A stretch of 14,765 bases of DNA from CAVRZY01 sp963725415 (lineage in GTDB: Bacteria > Acidobacteriota > Terriglobia > Bryobacterales > Bryobacteraceae), in contig CAVRZY010000116.1 of NCBI GenBank assembly GCA_963725415.1, positions 1-14,765 of the forward strand, read 5' to 3'. Below the pieces are notes generated by a model. It was not told where the DNA came from. It ran no database searches and worked only from the letters and a program-made list of their open reading frames with translations. Below, one piece after another: positions 7,461 to 14,401 of the stretch (positions within the stretch are counted from its first letter, which is position 1; each line of letters opens with the position of its first letter). Both the position numbers and the translations under genes were made by a program.

Positions 7461-7562
7461 CGCGTGATATTATCCAAGATCGCTTCGGCCGTGAAGGACG
7501 AAGCGGCGCGCGCCGCGATCCTCGGAGGCAATGCGCTGCGCCTGATCTCTGCGATCCGGTGA
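7461..7562 (+). pseudogene. C-terminal remnant of an amidohydrolase-like protein
   Basis: Thirty-three codons in one frame end at TGA 7560-7562 and read DEAARAAILGGNALRLISAI near the end. The I-x-GGNALRL pattern right before the stop is characteristic of the C-terminus of metal-dependent amidohydrolases (amidohydrolase_2 / TIM-barrel group). An in-frame stop at 7458 and the lack of any metal-binding motifs upstream show that only the tail is left. It converges with the - strand fragment ending at 7564, with one base between the two stop codons, as in a once compact convergent pair. The match is short, so the family call is moderate. Confidence 0.5.
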
Positions 7563-7563
7563 A

Positions 7564-7890
7564 CTATAGCGGCACTGCCCGGACTAATTGCCGCGACAGC
7601 TTTTCCACCCGCAGTGGATTGCGCAGTGCCCGGCCGTATCCGGAGAACTCGATCTCCATCGCCTCGCCGTCCCGCAGCGCCAGTCCCTCGTCGGAACTGA
7701 ACACCGCCGCACCGAAGAAATGAATGTGGACGTCGCCCGGGCGCCTGTGCTGCAGCGAGCGGAAGTGATGGTGCTCCATATTGGCCAGCGAATGGCACAT
7801 ACCCACATTTCCACAGTTCTGACGGCGGTTTGTGTATCCAATCAAAAAAGGAGGCCCAACTCCGTGACTGCTTGTCGCCTTCAAGCTCAT
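7564..7890 (-). pseudogene. C-terminal fragment of an AraD1/GguC-type FAH-fold protein
   Basis: A 108-residue frame whose sequence from residue ~10 on looks like the last ~100 residues of AraD1/GguC-family proteins (fumarylacetoacetate-hydrolase fold; sugar-acid dehydration or hydrolysis). It has GNVGMCHSLANMEHHHF, RPGDVHIHFFGAAVFS, LRDGEAMEIEFSGYGR and LRNPLRV. Family members are about 300 residues, so roughly two-thirds including the N-terminal domain is missing. The ATG at 7890 lies in an ATGA overlap with the stop of the short upstream tail peptide, and a stop codon lies a few codons further upstream in this frame, so no longer form is possible. It may still be translated but is unlikely to be a functional enzyme. 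Confidence 0.6.
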
Positions 7891-7964
7891 TCTTCGAAGA
7901 GATTGGAAATGGGGCTGTCATCCAGGCAGGCGGCGTACAGCGCCACTACGATCGGTTGTCCATG
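7887..7964 (-). other. Unrecognised 25-codon tail peptide after the DUF1566 stop
   Basis: Directly after the DUF1566 stop codon and in the same frame, 25 codons read HGQPIVVALYAACLDDSPI and then SNLFEE before TGA (7889-7887). That TGA overlaps the ATG of the AraD1-like fragment as ATGA. It resembles the C-terminal end of a cytoplasmic enzyme, and the tight overlap resembles an operon junction, but I cannot name the family. It is likely another gene end trapped at a breakpoint. Confidence 0.25.
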
Positions 7965-8174
7965 TCAGTTTCCGCCGCGGACAGCTCTTACTCGGAGTTT
8001 CTCCGTTTTGTCCTTGTAGCTGACGATGCCGAATCGGAAATTGACGGTCCAGGCGCGCTCGGCCCGGTTGACCATGGTGGTGGCCGACCAGAATTCAGAC
8101 GGCGAGGCCTGCGGGAACGCCGCCCTGTCCAGCGAAGGCCTCACCACGGAGGAGTCGTTGAGCGACTGCAATTC
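7965..8174 (-). pseudogene. DUF1566 C-terminal half, displaced by a frameshift from the upstream gene
   Basis: Frame encoding ELQSLNDSSVVRPSLDRAAF, then SEFWSATTMVNRAERAWTVNF and finally KTEKLRVRAVRGGN before TGA 7965. This is the second half of a DUF1566 (Lcl_C-type) domain: LPTxKELQSL, FWSAT, and the closing VRAVR. The first half (ATGLMWQQSDGGEMTWEKA to HRDWRLPT) is in the preceding gene, one frame away. The shift lies at 8175-8179. Comparison with the usual RLPTIKELQSL suggests loss of two bases of an Ile codon; a one-base gain is also possible. It is not an independent gene and has no start site of its own. Confidence 0.8.
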
Positions 8175-10932
8175 CTTTGGTGGGGAGCCGCCAGTCGCGG
8201 TGTCCGGCGAGCGAAAGATCGCGACAGTATGCGCCCGCTTTCTCCCACGTCATTTCGCCTCCATCGGATTGCTGCCACATGAGTCCCGTCGCGGCGTCAG
8301 TAACGGCGCCGTCGCCGTGTGCGATGAACGTCCCCTTTGTGCCGGAACCCAGAGGTTCCGCCTTCGCACGCGGGGGCGGTTGGCGGCGCTCGTCGTCGCG
8401 ACGAGGTGGCCGATCTTCAACTCGCCCTCCAGTGGGGCGCGGCGGGCGTTCACCCGGCTGTGCATCCAGCTTGTCCAACCCCGTCTTGCCACGCTGCGAC
8501 GCCGGTAGTTCGATCACACCCGCTGGAGCCAGCGTCTTGCCCGCCAGTCCCGGGTAGTCTGGCTCGTACCGATGGATTTTGAACACCGCGTTCCAGTTGT
8601 GGCCGCGGTGGTCTTTGCCGGACTCCTCGCCCTGCGCCAGGATGCCGCCGCGCACCATCGGGTTGACGTACTCCCACACCTTGTCGCCGGCCGGCGTTAC
8701 CTCGAAGAACACGCCCCGCACTCCCGCGCAGATCAGGGTGTTGCCGTTGGGCAATCGGTGGGCGCCGGAGATCTCCGCGGAGTAGAACTCCTCCCGCGGC
8801 TTGGCTTCATAGGTCCAGACCGGACGGTCCGGGCCGAAGGCTTTTCCGGGCGCGAGAGGATAGCGCCCGCTGGAATCGATCGCCGGCACGATCTCGTCGA
8901 TGGTCGAATAGCCGCGGTCGAGACCGTTGTTGAAAATCAGGATGTGCCCGGCGCCCGGATATCCATCCGGAATCCACTGCGCGTCGTGCTGCTGGAACAA
9001 CTGGCGGTCGCGGTTTGTGCCGCGCTTGTAGGCGGCGGGATTGCCCCATCGGTACAGCAGGTCGCCGCCTTTGCCGCGCTTGCCGCCAGCATGACCGGCG
9101 GCCTCCTGAGAGGTCGTGCCGTGGTCGATCACCCAGATTTCGTTGAACCCGCGCACGCTGATGACGATCTGGTCCAGTTCCTCGTTGTAGGCGACAGAAT
9201 TGAAGTGGTTCCAGAACGAGGGAAGCCCGCGTCCGGAGCCGTGAGCATCGATCAACTCGGGGTGAGCGGCGACGTCGCCGTAATTGGCCTTGCTGCGATC
9301 GAAGTCCTGAATCAGGTGGTCCCAGACGCGCCATTGCCACACGATTTTCCCGCTCTTGGGACCCGTGCGCTGAATCTCCAGGAGGTACTCCGGAGAGAGT
9401 TGTTCGTCCCGCAGCATTTCGGGATTGAATCCCGCGCGCAGGCACTCCTGGTAGCTCTTTCTCTCCACCGCCATCGCGAGTACGTTGCCGTTGGGCAGCG
9501 GCTTGATGTCGTGGTGCATCTGGTAGTCGCGGGCGGCGTGTCGGAATTCCCAAACCAGGTTGCCATCCCAGTCATACTCTTCGATGATGCCGCCCTCGCC
9601 GCCACCGATCCCGCCCTGTACCCTCAACATGCCGGCCCGCAGCAGATGACCGTTGGGAAGAAGGTAGACGGACTGTCCAGGCTCGTACTCGCTCTTCCAG
9701 GAGCGCACCACCAGGCCTTCGTTATCGATCAGGTACGTGATGGTATTGTGCTTCGGCGCGAACAGAGTGTAGCCGCGGAAGGCCTTCGCATCGTTCCTGA
9801 ACAGCCCCACGGTGCGTGGCGCCGCGGCTTCGCTCTGCCGCCCGCTCGCCCGCTGCGTTTGGCCCAGCGCGAGCACCGGCCGGAAGCCGATGGCGTAGTA
9901 CGGATGGTTGGGGTCCTGCGGCCCGCGGAAATACGACGGATTGCGGTTCGAGACACGCGAGTGTCCGTACTCGCCGTTGTACCAACTGCCGCCGCGCACG
10001 CCGCGATACGGCTTGCCATCCGGCATCGGGCTGCCTCTATCCGGACCGGGCGGATTCTCAGCCGGGCTGAGGCGGTAGTAATCGCGCCCGTACCAGTCGT
10101 TGATCCACTCCCAGACGTTGCCGGCCATGTCGTACAAGCCATAGGTATTGGCGCCGTTTGCCGTCTGGTAAGTTTCCTGCGATCCCGGCCAGTTGAAGTC
10201 CTGCCTGCGATGCAGTTGACCGCTGTAAAAGCCTACCGGTGTGGTCCATGGAAGGGGACCCGCCTCAAAGGGATCTCCCGAGTTTGGCCAGTTGGCCTTG
10301 GCGAAATCCGGTTGGTCGCCCCACGGAAAGACGCGGTAGGGCTGGTATTGCCCGCCGCGGGCCGCGTATTCCCATTCCGTCTCGGTCGGGAGGCGGAAGC
10401 CCTTCCGGCTGAAATCGCACGCCCAGTTGGAAAGATCGTACAGGCTCTGGAATCCCTTCTGTCTGCTCAGCCAGTTGCAGTAGGCGGCGGCGCCGTGCCA
10501 CTGCACGCACACCATGGGATGATTGCCGCGGCCGTCGAGGACGGCGAACTTGCCGCCGTCCCAGCCGATCCTGCTGTAGGGTGTCGCGGCGCGGGTTTCG
10601 CAATAGAGTTCGCTCGCGCCTGCGCGGTACACCAATCCCTTGTCCACGCGGATGAGGCCCTGAGACAGCGCCGCGTTCAGAAACTGGCAATACTGATCGT
10701 TGGTCACCTCCGTGGCCTGCATGTGGAACGAGTCCAGGCGAACCCTGTGTACCGGAATCTCATCATTGCTATGGTCGTTGGCGCCCAGTCCGTGGTGATC
10801 GCCCATTTCAAACCAGCCGCCCGGTATCGAAATGAACCCCGGCAGGGGCGTCTGTCCAGTCGGTTGCGGCGATACCATCGTCGCGGTCAGCGCCAACAGC
10901 GCAACGGCGGCGGTGGAAAGCCATCTGGTCAT
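8095..10932 (-). CDS. Exported SUMF1-fold / arylsulfotransferase-like / DUF1566 fusion (frameshifted near its 3' end)
   Basis: Large exported multidomain protein. Residues 1-25 form a signal peptide (MTRWLSTAAVALLALTA). Residues about 32-355 are an FGE-sulfatase/SUMF1 domain (IPGGWFEMGDHHG, ATEVTNDQYCQF, FRLPTETEWEYAARGG, YDMAGNVWEW, GVRGGSWYN, IGFRPV). Residues about 375-795 are an arylsulfotransferase-like propeller with candidate active-site histidines in MHHDIKPLPNGN (~473), WNHFNSVAY (~573) and QQHDAQW (~648). A Pro/Arg-rich linker (~805-855) leads to a DUF1566 domain. The copper-site cysteines of genuine formylglycine-generating enzymes are absent after RGGSW, so that activity is unlikely. 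The in-frame product ends at 8095, but after WRLPT (8179) it is out of frame; the true tail continues at 8174-7965, for about 985 residues in all. ATG 10932 has AAGGAGG 6 nt upstream. Last gene of the operon, 28 nt after the phosphoesterase. Confidence 0.85.
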   Translation of the reverse strand: MTRWLSTAAVALLALTATMVSPQPTGQTPLPGFISIPGGWFEMGDHHGLGANDHSNDEIPVHRVRLDSFHMQATEVTNDQYCQFLNAALSQGLIRVDKGLVYRAGASELYCETRAATPYSRIGWDGGKFAVLDGRGNHPMVCVQWHGAAAYCNWLSRQKGFQSLYDLSNWACDFSRKGFRLPTETEWEYAARGGQYQPYRVFPWGDQPDFAKANWPNSGDPFEAGPLPWTTPVGFYSGQLHRRQDFNWPGSQETYQTANGANTYGLYDMAGNVWEWINDWYGRDYYRLSPAENPPGPDRGSPMPDGKPYRGVRGGSWYNGEYGHSRVSNRNPSYFRGPQDPNHPYYAIGFRPVLALGQTQRASGRQSEAAAPRTVGLFRNDAKAFRGYTLFAPKHNTITYLIDNEGLVVRSWKSEYEPGQSVYLLPNGHLLRAGMLRVQGGIGGGEGGIIEEYDWDGNLVWEFRHAARDYQMHHDIKPLPNGNVLAMAVERKSYQECLRAGFNPEMLRDEQLSPEYLLEIQRTGPKSGKIVWQWRVWDHLIQDFDRSKANYGDVAAHPELIDAHGSGRGLPSFWNHFNSVAYNEELDQIVISVRGFNEIWVIDHGTTSQEAAGHAGGKRGKGGDLLYRWGNPAAYKRGTNRDRQLFQQHDAQWIPDGYPGAGHILIFNNGLDRGYSTIDEIVPAIDSSGRYPLAPGKAFGPDRPVWTYEAKPREEFYSAEISGAHRLPNGNTLICAGVRGVFFEVTPAGDKVWEYVNPMVRGGILAQGEESGKDHRGHNWNAVFKIHRYEPDYPGLAGKTLAPAGVIELPASQRGKTGLDKLDAQPGERPPRPTGGRVEDRPPRRDDERRQPPPRAKAEPLGSGTKGTFIAHGDGAVTDAATGLMWQQSDGGEMTWEKAGAYCRDLSLAGHRDWRLPTKGIAVAQRLLRGEAFAGQGGVPAGLAV

Positions 10933-10938
10933 GACGAT

Positions 10939-10945
10939 CCTCCTT
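10939..10945 (-). promoter_or_regulatory. Near-perfect ribosome binding site deciding the ATG 10932 start
   Basis: AAGGAGG on the - strand, 6 nt before ATG 10932. It sets this start over an upstream in-frame ATG at 10974, which would overlap the preceding gene and place 14 odd residues ahead of an otherwise normal signal peptide. It is the strongest Shine-Dalgarno in the window, suggesting high translation of the fusion protein. Confidence 0.8.
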
Positions 10946-10960
10946 GTTGCGACCGAATGT

Positions 10961-12394
10961 TCACTTGGACACACTTCTGCCGCCGCGCACGGTGTAAGAG
11001 AAGGCGACCGCTCCGTTCTTGCGATCCGGCGTCTCGTCCTGGGCGAGATACGAGCGAACGTACTCCACCTTCACTTCCGCCGGAGACACCGTGACGCGCA
11101 GGTGGCCCGAGTTCGGCAGCACGTCGCCGGAACGGTACGCCTCGCGGTTGTAGACGCTGTAGCCTGGATCGGCTGGGTTGGGGGTCTCCTGATACACAAC
11201 GCCGTCGCGCTGCTGGCGCGCGAACAGGTGATCGTGTCCCTGGAAGAAAATAGTGACGCCGTGCTTGACCATCAACTGATGAATGGGAAGTTCCCACCCA
11301 GGACGTTTCTTGTCGAATTCCCAGTCGCCTGACCTGTTTTTGCCACCCCATTCATAAAGGCCCGCCATTTCGATGCCACCACGGCCCGTGCCAAGGACGT
11401 GGTGGGCAAAGAGGAACCTGTACCTGGCTTTGCTCTGCCCAAGCGTCTTCTTGAGCCACTGGTATTGGGCATTCCCCATGGTGATGCCCCACCAGTCACG
11501 CGCCCTGTTGCCGCCTTTGCGGTCACTTAGGCGGCCGCCGAGTCCCTCATCGATTTGCACCGGGGAATGCCAGTAAGGGTCGAGCGTGACAAAGAGCGCA
11601 TCGCCCCACGTAAATGCGTAGTAATCCCGGAGCAGGCCGACGAACTCCACCGGCTCCGCGTCTCCCGTGTAGAAGCCGTCGGGAGCCGGTTGCGGGAAGT
11701 AAAGATCGCGGGCTCTGCCAGACAGCACCGGGGGGCTGTTCGGCGTGCCGTCCAGCAGGTATGCCGCGGCCTGTTCGTGATTGCCGTTGACCAGGAAGAG
11801 CGGCGACGAACTACCCACCAATCCCAGGAAGCGGCGCTGGTTGATATAGATCTGCGCGACCGCTTCCGCGTTCAGACGGCCGCGGTTGTACAGCGGATCG
11901 ATGCTGAAGTCATCGCCGAGCGTCAGGTAGAAATCAGGCCCGTCCGCGCGGACATTCTGCATCGTGCGCGCGTAGAGATCGGGAAGGTACATGCGATTCA
12001 GGCGTTCCGAGTGGGAATCTCCCTGCACCCCGAAGGTGAACGTGCTGCCGGGCGGCCTCTGTGTGTGGAAGGTGTTCTCGGTTCCCGCGCTGTACTCCGC
12101 GCTGTCCGGCCGCCGGTAGCGCATCCCGTAGTAGTAGCGGGTGTTCGGCTGCAAGCGGTCCAACAGCACCTCGAGCGGCCTGCCGGATTTGAGAGCGCTG
12201 ACGCTGGTCTTCGCCGTGTAGCTTCCGGGCTTGGCGCCGTACTCGAAGAAGGCTTCGAGATTGCGGGAGGCCAGCACACTCACCGTGATGGAGCGATCAG
12301 TGGGGCGTCCGAGGATGATGTTGACGTCGAGGGATTCGCTGGACTGGCTCATCACCAGGACCGCGATTCCGAGCCCGAGTCGTGTGATTTTCAC
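10961..12394 (-). CDS. Exported purple-acid-phosphatase-like metallophosphoesterase (second paralogue)
   Basis: Calcineurin-like phosphoesterase of 477 residues with a short hydrophobic leader (MKITRLGLGIAVLVMSQS). Residues ~28-112 form an Fn3-like N-terminal domain as in purple acid phosphatases (LGRPTDRSITVSV, FFEYG, LQPNTRYYYGMRYR). Metal-ligand motifs follow in order: GDSH (125-128), GDD (160-162), GNHE (204-207), AHH (330-332) and GHDH (386-389). All are intact, so a dinuclear-metal phosphatase active outside the cytoplasm is likely; the substrate is unknown. The GTG start overlaps the TGA of the upstream paralogue as GTGA, and AGAGGA lies 7 nt before it, consistent with translational coupling. 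It is a tandem duplicate of the neighbour and shares FHTQRPPG, DPYW and the KRPGWE-PIH segment. The stop is 28 nt before the SUMF1/arylsulfotransferase gene. Confidence 0.9.
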   Translation of the reverse strand: MKITRLGLGIAVLVMSQSSESLDVNIILGRPTDRSITVSVLASRNLEAFFEYGAKPGSYTAKTSVSALKSGRPLEVLLDRLQPNTRYYYGMRYRRPDSAEYSAGTENTFHTQRPPGSTFTFGVQGDSHSERLNRMYLPDLYARTMQNVRADGPDFYLTLGDDFSIDPLYNRGRLNAEAVAQIYINQRRFLGLVGSSSPLFLVNGNHEQAAAYLLDGTPNSPPVLSGRARDLYFPQPAPDGFYTGDAEPVEFVGLLRDYYAFTWGDALFVTLDPYWHSPVQIDEGLGGRLSDRKGGNRARDWWGITMGNAQYQWLKKTLGQSKARYRFLFAHHVLGTGRGGIEMAGLYEWGGKNRSGDWEFDKKRPGWELPIHQLMVKHGVTIFFQGHDHLFARQQRDGVVYQETPNPADPGYSVYNREAYRSGDVLPNSGHLRVTVSPAEVKVEYVRSYLAQDETPDRKNGAVAFSYTVRGGRSVSK

Positions 12395-13893
12395 GGCTTG
12401 TTCCTCTCGGCGGGAGGCGGTTGTTTGCCCAGGGTTCGGCCGCCGCCTTTCTTCGCGCCCCGCCGGGGAGGCGCCGGCTGGTCGTCCGCGGGCGCCGGCG
12501 CGACCTTCGATCCCAGGACGCTGGTCGGGGACTCGCTGGCGTTTTTCACGCGCGGCGCAATCGAATAGGAGTGCGCCACGACTGCGGCGCCCTCATCCGT
12601 GCGGATGAACTCCGCCTTCACGCCGCCGGGCGACACCTGGATCCTCATGTACCCCGAGCCGGGCAGAATGTCCCCGTGGGTGTAGGCATACTGGCCGAAC
12701 GGCTTGCGGGGCCGGCCGTGGCTGGGCTGCGGCACCTCCTGGTAAACGATCCCGTCCAGGTCCTGCTTCGCATAGAGGTGATCGTGACCGTGGAAGAATG
12801 CGGTGACGTTGTGTTTCACCAGCAGGTGATGGATCGGCATCTCCCATCCGGGCCGCTTCTCGCTGAAGCCCCACGTGCCGTCCTGATTGTGACCACCCCA
12901 TTCGAAGTACGGGGCGCCTTCGATGCCTCCGCGGGCGCGCCCGTCGAGGTTCAGGCCACCCACCAAGTTGTGCGCGAACACGAACTTGAATTTCGCGCGG
13001 CTCCCCTCCAGGCTGCGCCGCAGCCAGTCGTACTGCTCACGGCCCAGGGTCCAATACCAGTTGTCGCCACCCTGTCCGGGGCGCGCGGTGCTGTACCAAT
13101 ACGGGTCGAGGACCACGAATAGCGCGTCGCCCCACGTCCAGGCGTAGTAGTTCTGGCGCAGACCGACGAATGGCTCGGCCTTCGCGTTGCCGCTGTAGAA
13201 ATGGTTCGGCTCGGGATTTGGGTAGTATAGCTTGCGTGCTTTGGTGGCCAGGACGGCGAGGTTGTCAGCCGTGCCGTCCAATCTCCGGACAGTCTCGCCT
13301 TCGTGATTGCCGAGCACCAGAAACAACGGCAGTGAAGTGCCCACCAATTCGTAGTACGACCTGGCGAGCAAATGCCGCCGTACCACCTCGTCCCAGGTCT
13401 GCGACTCCAGCTTGTCCGACATAAACGTGTCGCCGAGGTCGATCAGGAAATCGGGCGACGACGCCAGTGCGTGATGGAGGCTCCGCTTGTAGACCTCCGA
13501 GGCGGACCCGTCGTCCAGGTGCGGGTCGGCCTGCACGGCGAATGTGAAGGTGGCGCCTGGCGGACGTTGCGTGTGGAAGCGGTGCTCCTCGCCGGCGGTG
13601 AACTGCGCGGCGCCGGGTGTGCGGAAATGCATGCGGTAGGAATAGGCCGTGTCCGGCTTGAGCCCGTCGATTAAGACCTGGATGGGGGCCCCGGCGGCGA
13701 CGCGCGCAGCGGCCGTCCGTCCGCTGTAGCGGCCTGGCGCAACGCCGTATTCGAAGAACATTTCGAGCTCGCGCTCGGCCGTCACGCTGACCGTCATGGA
13801 AGTGTCCGTCGGGCGCCCGAGCAACTCGCCCGCACGCAGCCTGTAGGGTTCCAGCAGCAAAACAATGCTAAGCAGCAGGGATCTTGTCAGCAC
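12391..13893 (-). CDS. Exported purple-acid-phosphatase-like metallophosphoesterase (first paralogue) with basic Pro-rich tail
   Basis: Metallophosphoesterase of about 500 residues. GTG 13893 is preferred because it directly starts a signal peptide (LTRSLLLSIVLLLEPYRLRA). An in-frame ATG at 13968 would add 25 atypical residues and run back into decayed DNA. The Shine-Dalgarno is weak (GGGA). Fn3-like domain about 24-110, then metal motifs DPH (123-125; the preceding Gly of the usual GDxH is Ala), GDT (154-156), GNHE (195-198), AHN (307-309) and GHDH (369-372). AHN replaces the AHH of its neighbour, a possible difference in metal ligation or specificity. After residue ~460 a low-complexity Pro/Arg/Lys tail (PAPPRRGAKKGGGRTLG) is present, absent from the paralogue but similar in style to the linker of the third operon protein. 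First gene of the three-gene operon; no clear promoter is seen upstream. Confidence 0.88.
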   Translation of the reverse strand: MLTRSLLLSIVLLLEPYRLRAGELLGRPTDTSMTVSVTAERELEMFFEYGVAPGRYSGRTAAARVAAGAPIQVLIDGLKPDTAYSYRMHFRTPGAAQFTAGEEHRFHTQRPPGATFTFAVQADPHLDDGSASEVYKRSLHHALASSPDFLIDLGDTFMSDKLESQTWDEVVRRHLLARSYYELVGTSLPLFLVLGNHEGETVRRLDGTADNLAVLATKARKLYYPNPEPNHFYSGNAKAEPFVGLRQNYYAWTWGDALFVVLDPYWYSTARPGQGGDNWYWTLGREQYDWLRRSLEGSRAKFKFVFAHNLVGGLNLDGRARGGIEGAPYFEWGGHNQDGTWGFSEKRPGWEMPIHHLLVKHNVTAFFHGHDHLYAKQDLDGIVYQEVPQPSHGRPRKPFGQYAYTHGDILPGSGYMRIQVSPGGVKAEFIRTDEGAAVVAHSYSIAPRVKNASESPTSVLGSKVAPAPADDQPAPPRRGAKKGGGRTLGKQPPPAERNKP

Positions 13894-13970
13894 GTCGTTC
13901 CCATCATTGCACCGCCGCCAGCCGGATTTCCACGCCCGGCCGGAGGGTCGCCGGTTGCGGCAACGCACCG

Positions 13971-14075
13971 CCCCCCGGCACGAATCGACGCACGGCCGGC
14001 AGCGCCGGCATAGCGGATCGCGTTGCGTACGAGCTTGGAGATCGCGCGGAACAGGTACTCCGGTTCGGCGAGAAC
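13971..14075 (-). pseudogene. Histidine kinase fragment (ATPase N-box region)
   Basis: About 35 codons read VLAEPEYLFRAISKLVRNAI and then RYAGAAG, the N-box region of a sensor histidine kinase HATPase_c domain (usual pattern: D-x-x-L-x-R-A-x-x-N-L-x-x-N-A-x-x-Y). The Asn usual at the first N position is Lys. No H-box, G-box or membrane part is present nearby. After about 13970 the sense is lost. The next frame gives an unassigned tail (PATLRPGVEIRLAAVQ, stop at 13904-13906), possibly yet another gene end, 10 nt before the phosphoesterase start. Confidence 0.6.
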
Positions 14076-14127
14076 CTGGAGGCTGTCATGCACCGGCGTC
14101 TGGATGGGTCGTCCCCCAGTTTGCGGC

Positions 14128-14226
14128 GATGTGGACGTCAATGGAGCGGTCGAATCCCTCGAAATCGCGGTCCACAGCGTTGAGCAGCAACTGCTCGGGG
14201 CTCTTGACCAGGAATTTCCGTTTTCG
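14128..14226 (-). pseudogene. OmpR-type response regulator fragment (C-terminal winged helix)
   Basis: About 33 codons read LVKSPEQLLLNAVDRDFEGF and DRSIDVHI, the DNA-recognition part of an OmpR/PhoB winged-helix domain (usual: V-L-S-R-E-Q-L-L, then F-D-R-S-I-D-V-H-I-S-R-L-R-R-K-L). It breaks off at VHI, just where the helix should continue with SRLRRKL, and no receiver domain precedes it. It lies just upstream of the histidine kinase fragment on the same strand, the normal order of a two-component operon, so both come from one operon that has lost most of its DNA. Confidence 0.6.
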
Positions 14227-14350
14227 CTTCCCGGCTGCCTCCCAGTGTGTTCCCAATCGCCTCCGTTGGGACCGTGTTTTCATCCTGTCCATCCCTAGCG
14301 ACTCCGGTAACCCTCCAAGCGTGCAAGTCTGGGCTCTTCCGGCTAATTCC
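14227..14350. other. Unassigned spacer between response-regulator remnant and palindrome
   Basis: About 120 nt with no recognisable coding sense, RNA gene or promoter on either strand. It is likely the breakpoint region that removed the receiver domain of the response regulator. Confidence 0.3.
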
Positions 14351-14382
14351 AATTCGGGGACAGACCGACCCGTTCCCGAATT
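14351..14382. repeat. REP-like palindrome next to the oxidoreductase stop
   Basis: Inverted repeat: AATTCGGGGA (14351-14360) and TTCCCGAATT (14373-14382), 9 of 10 bases pairing around a 12-nt loop containing CAGACC. The GGGGACAGACC core resembles palindromes I associate with REP elements and RAYT (IS200-like) transposases; no transposase is present here. It lies 19 nt downstream of the - strand oxidoreductase stop and could also serve as its transcript 3' end, though no T-run follows. Confidence 0.5.
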
Positions 14383-14401
14383 TGCCAGCCACCGCCTGTC
14401 C

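Noticed and set aside
8095..10932. Active formylglycine-generating enzyme (sulfatase maturase)
   Set aside because: The cysteines expected for copper binding are missing and no sulfatase gene is in the window.
8572..11094. 840-codon + strand open frame
   Set aside because: Fully antisense to the SUMF1/arylsulfotransferase fusion, which has strong family motifs and an excellent ribosome-binding site; the + strand product is compositionally biased without motifs.
11555..12568. 337-codon + strand open frame
   Set aside because: Antisense to the metallophosphoesterase genes; no motif or start signal.
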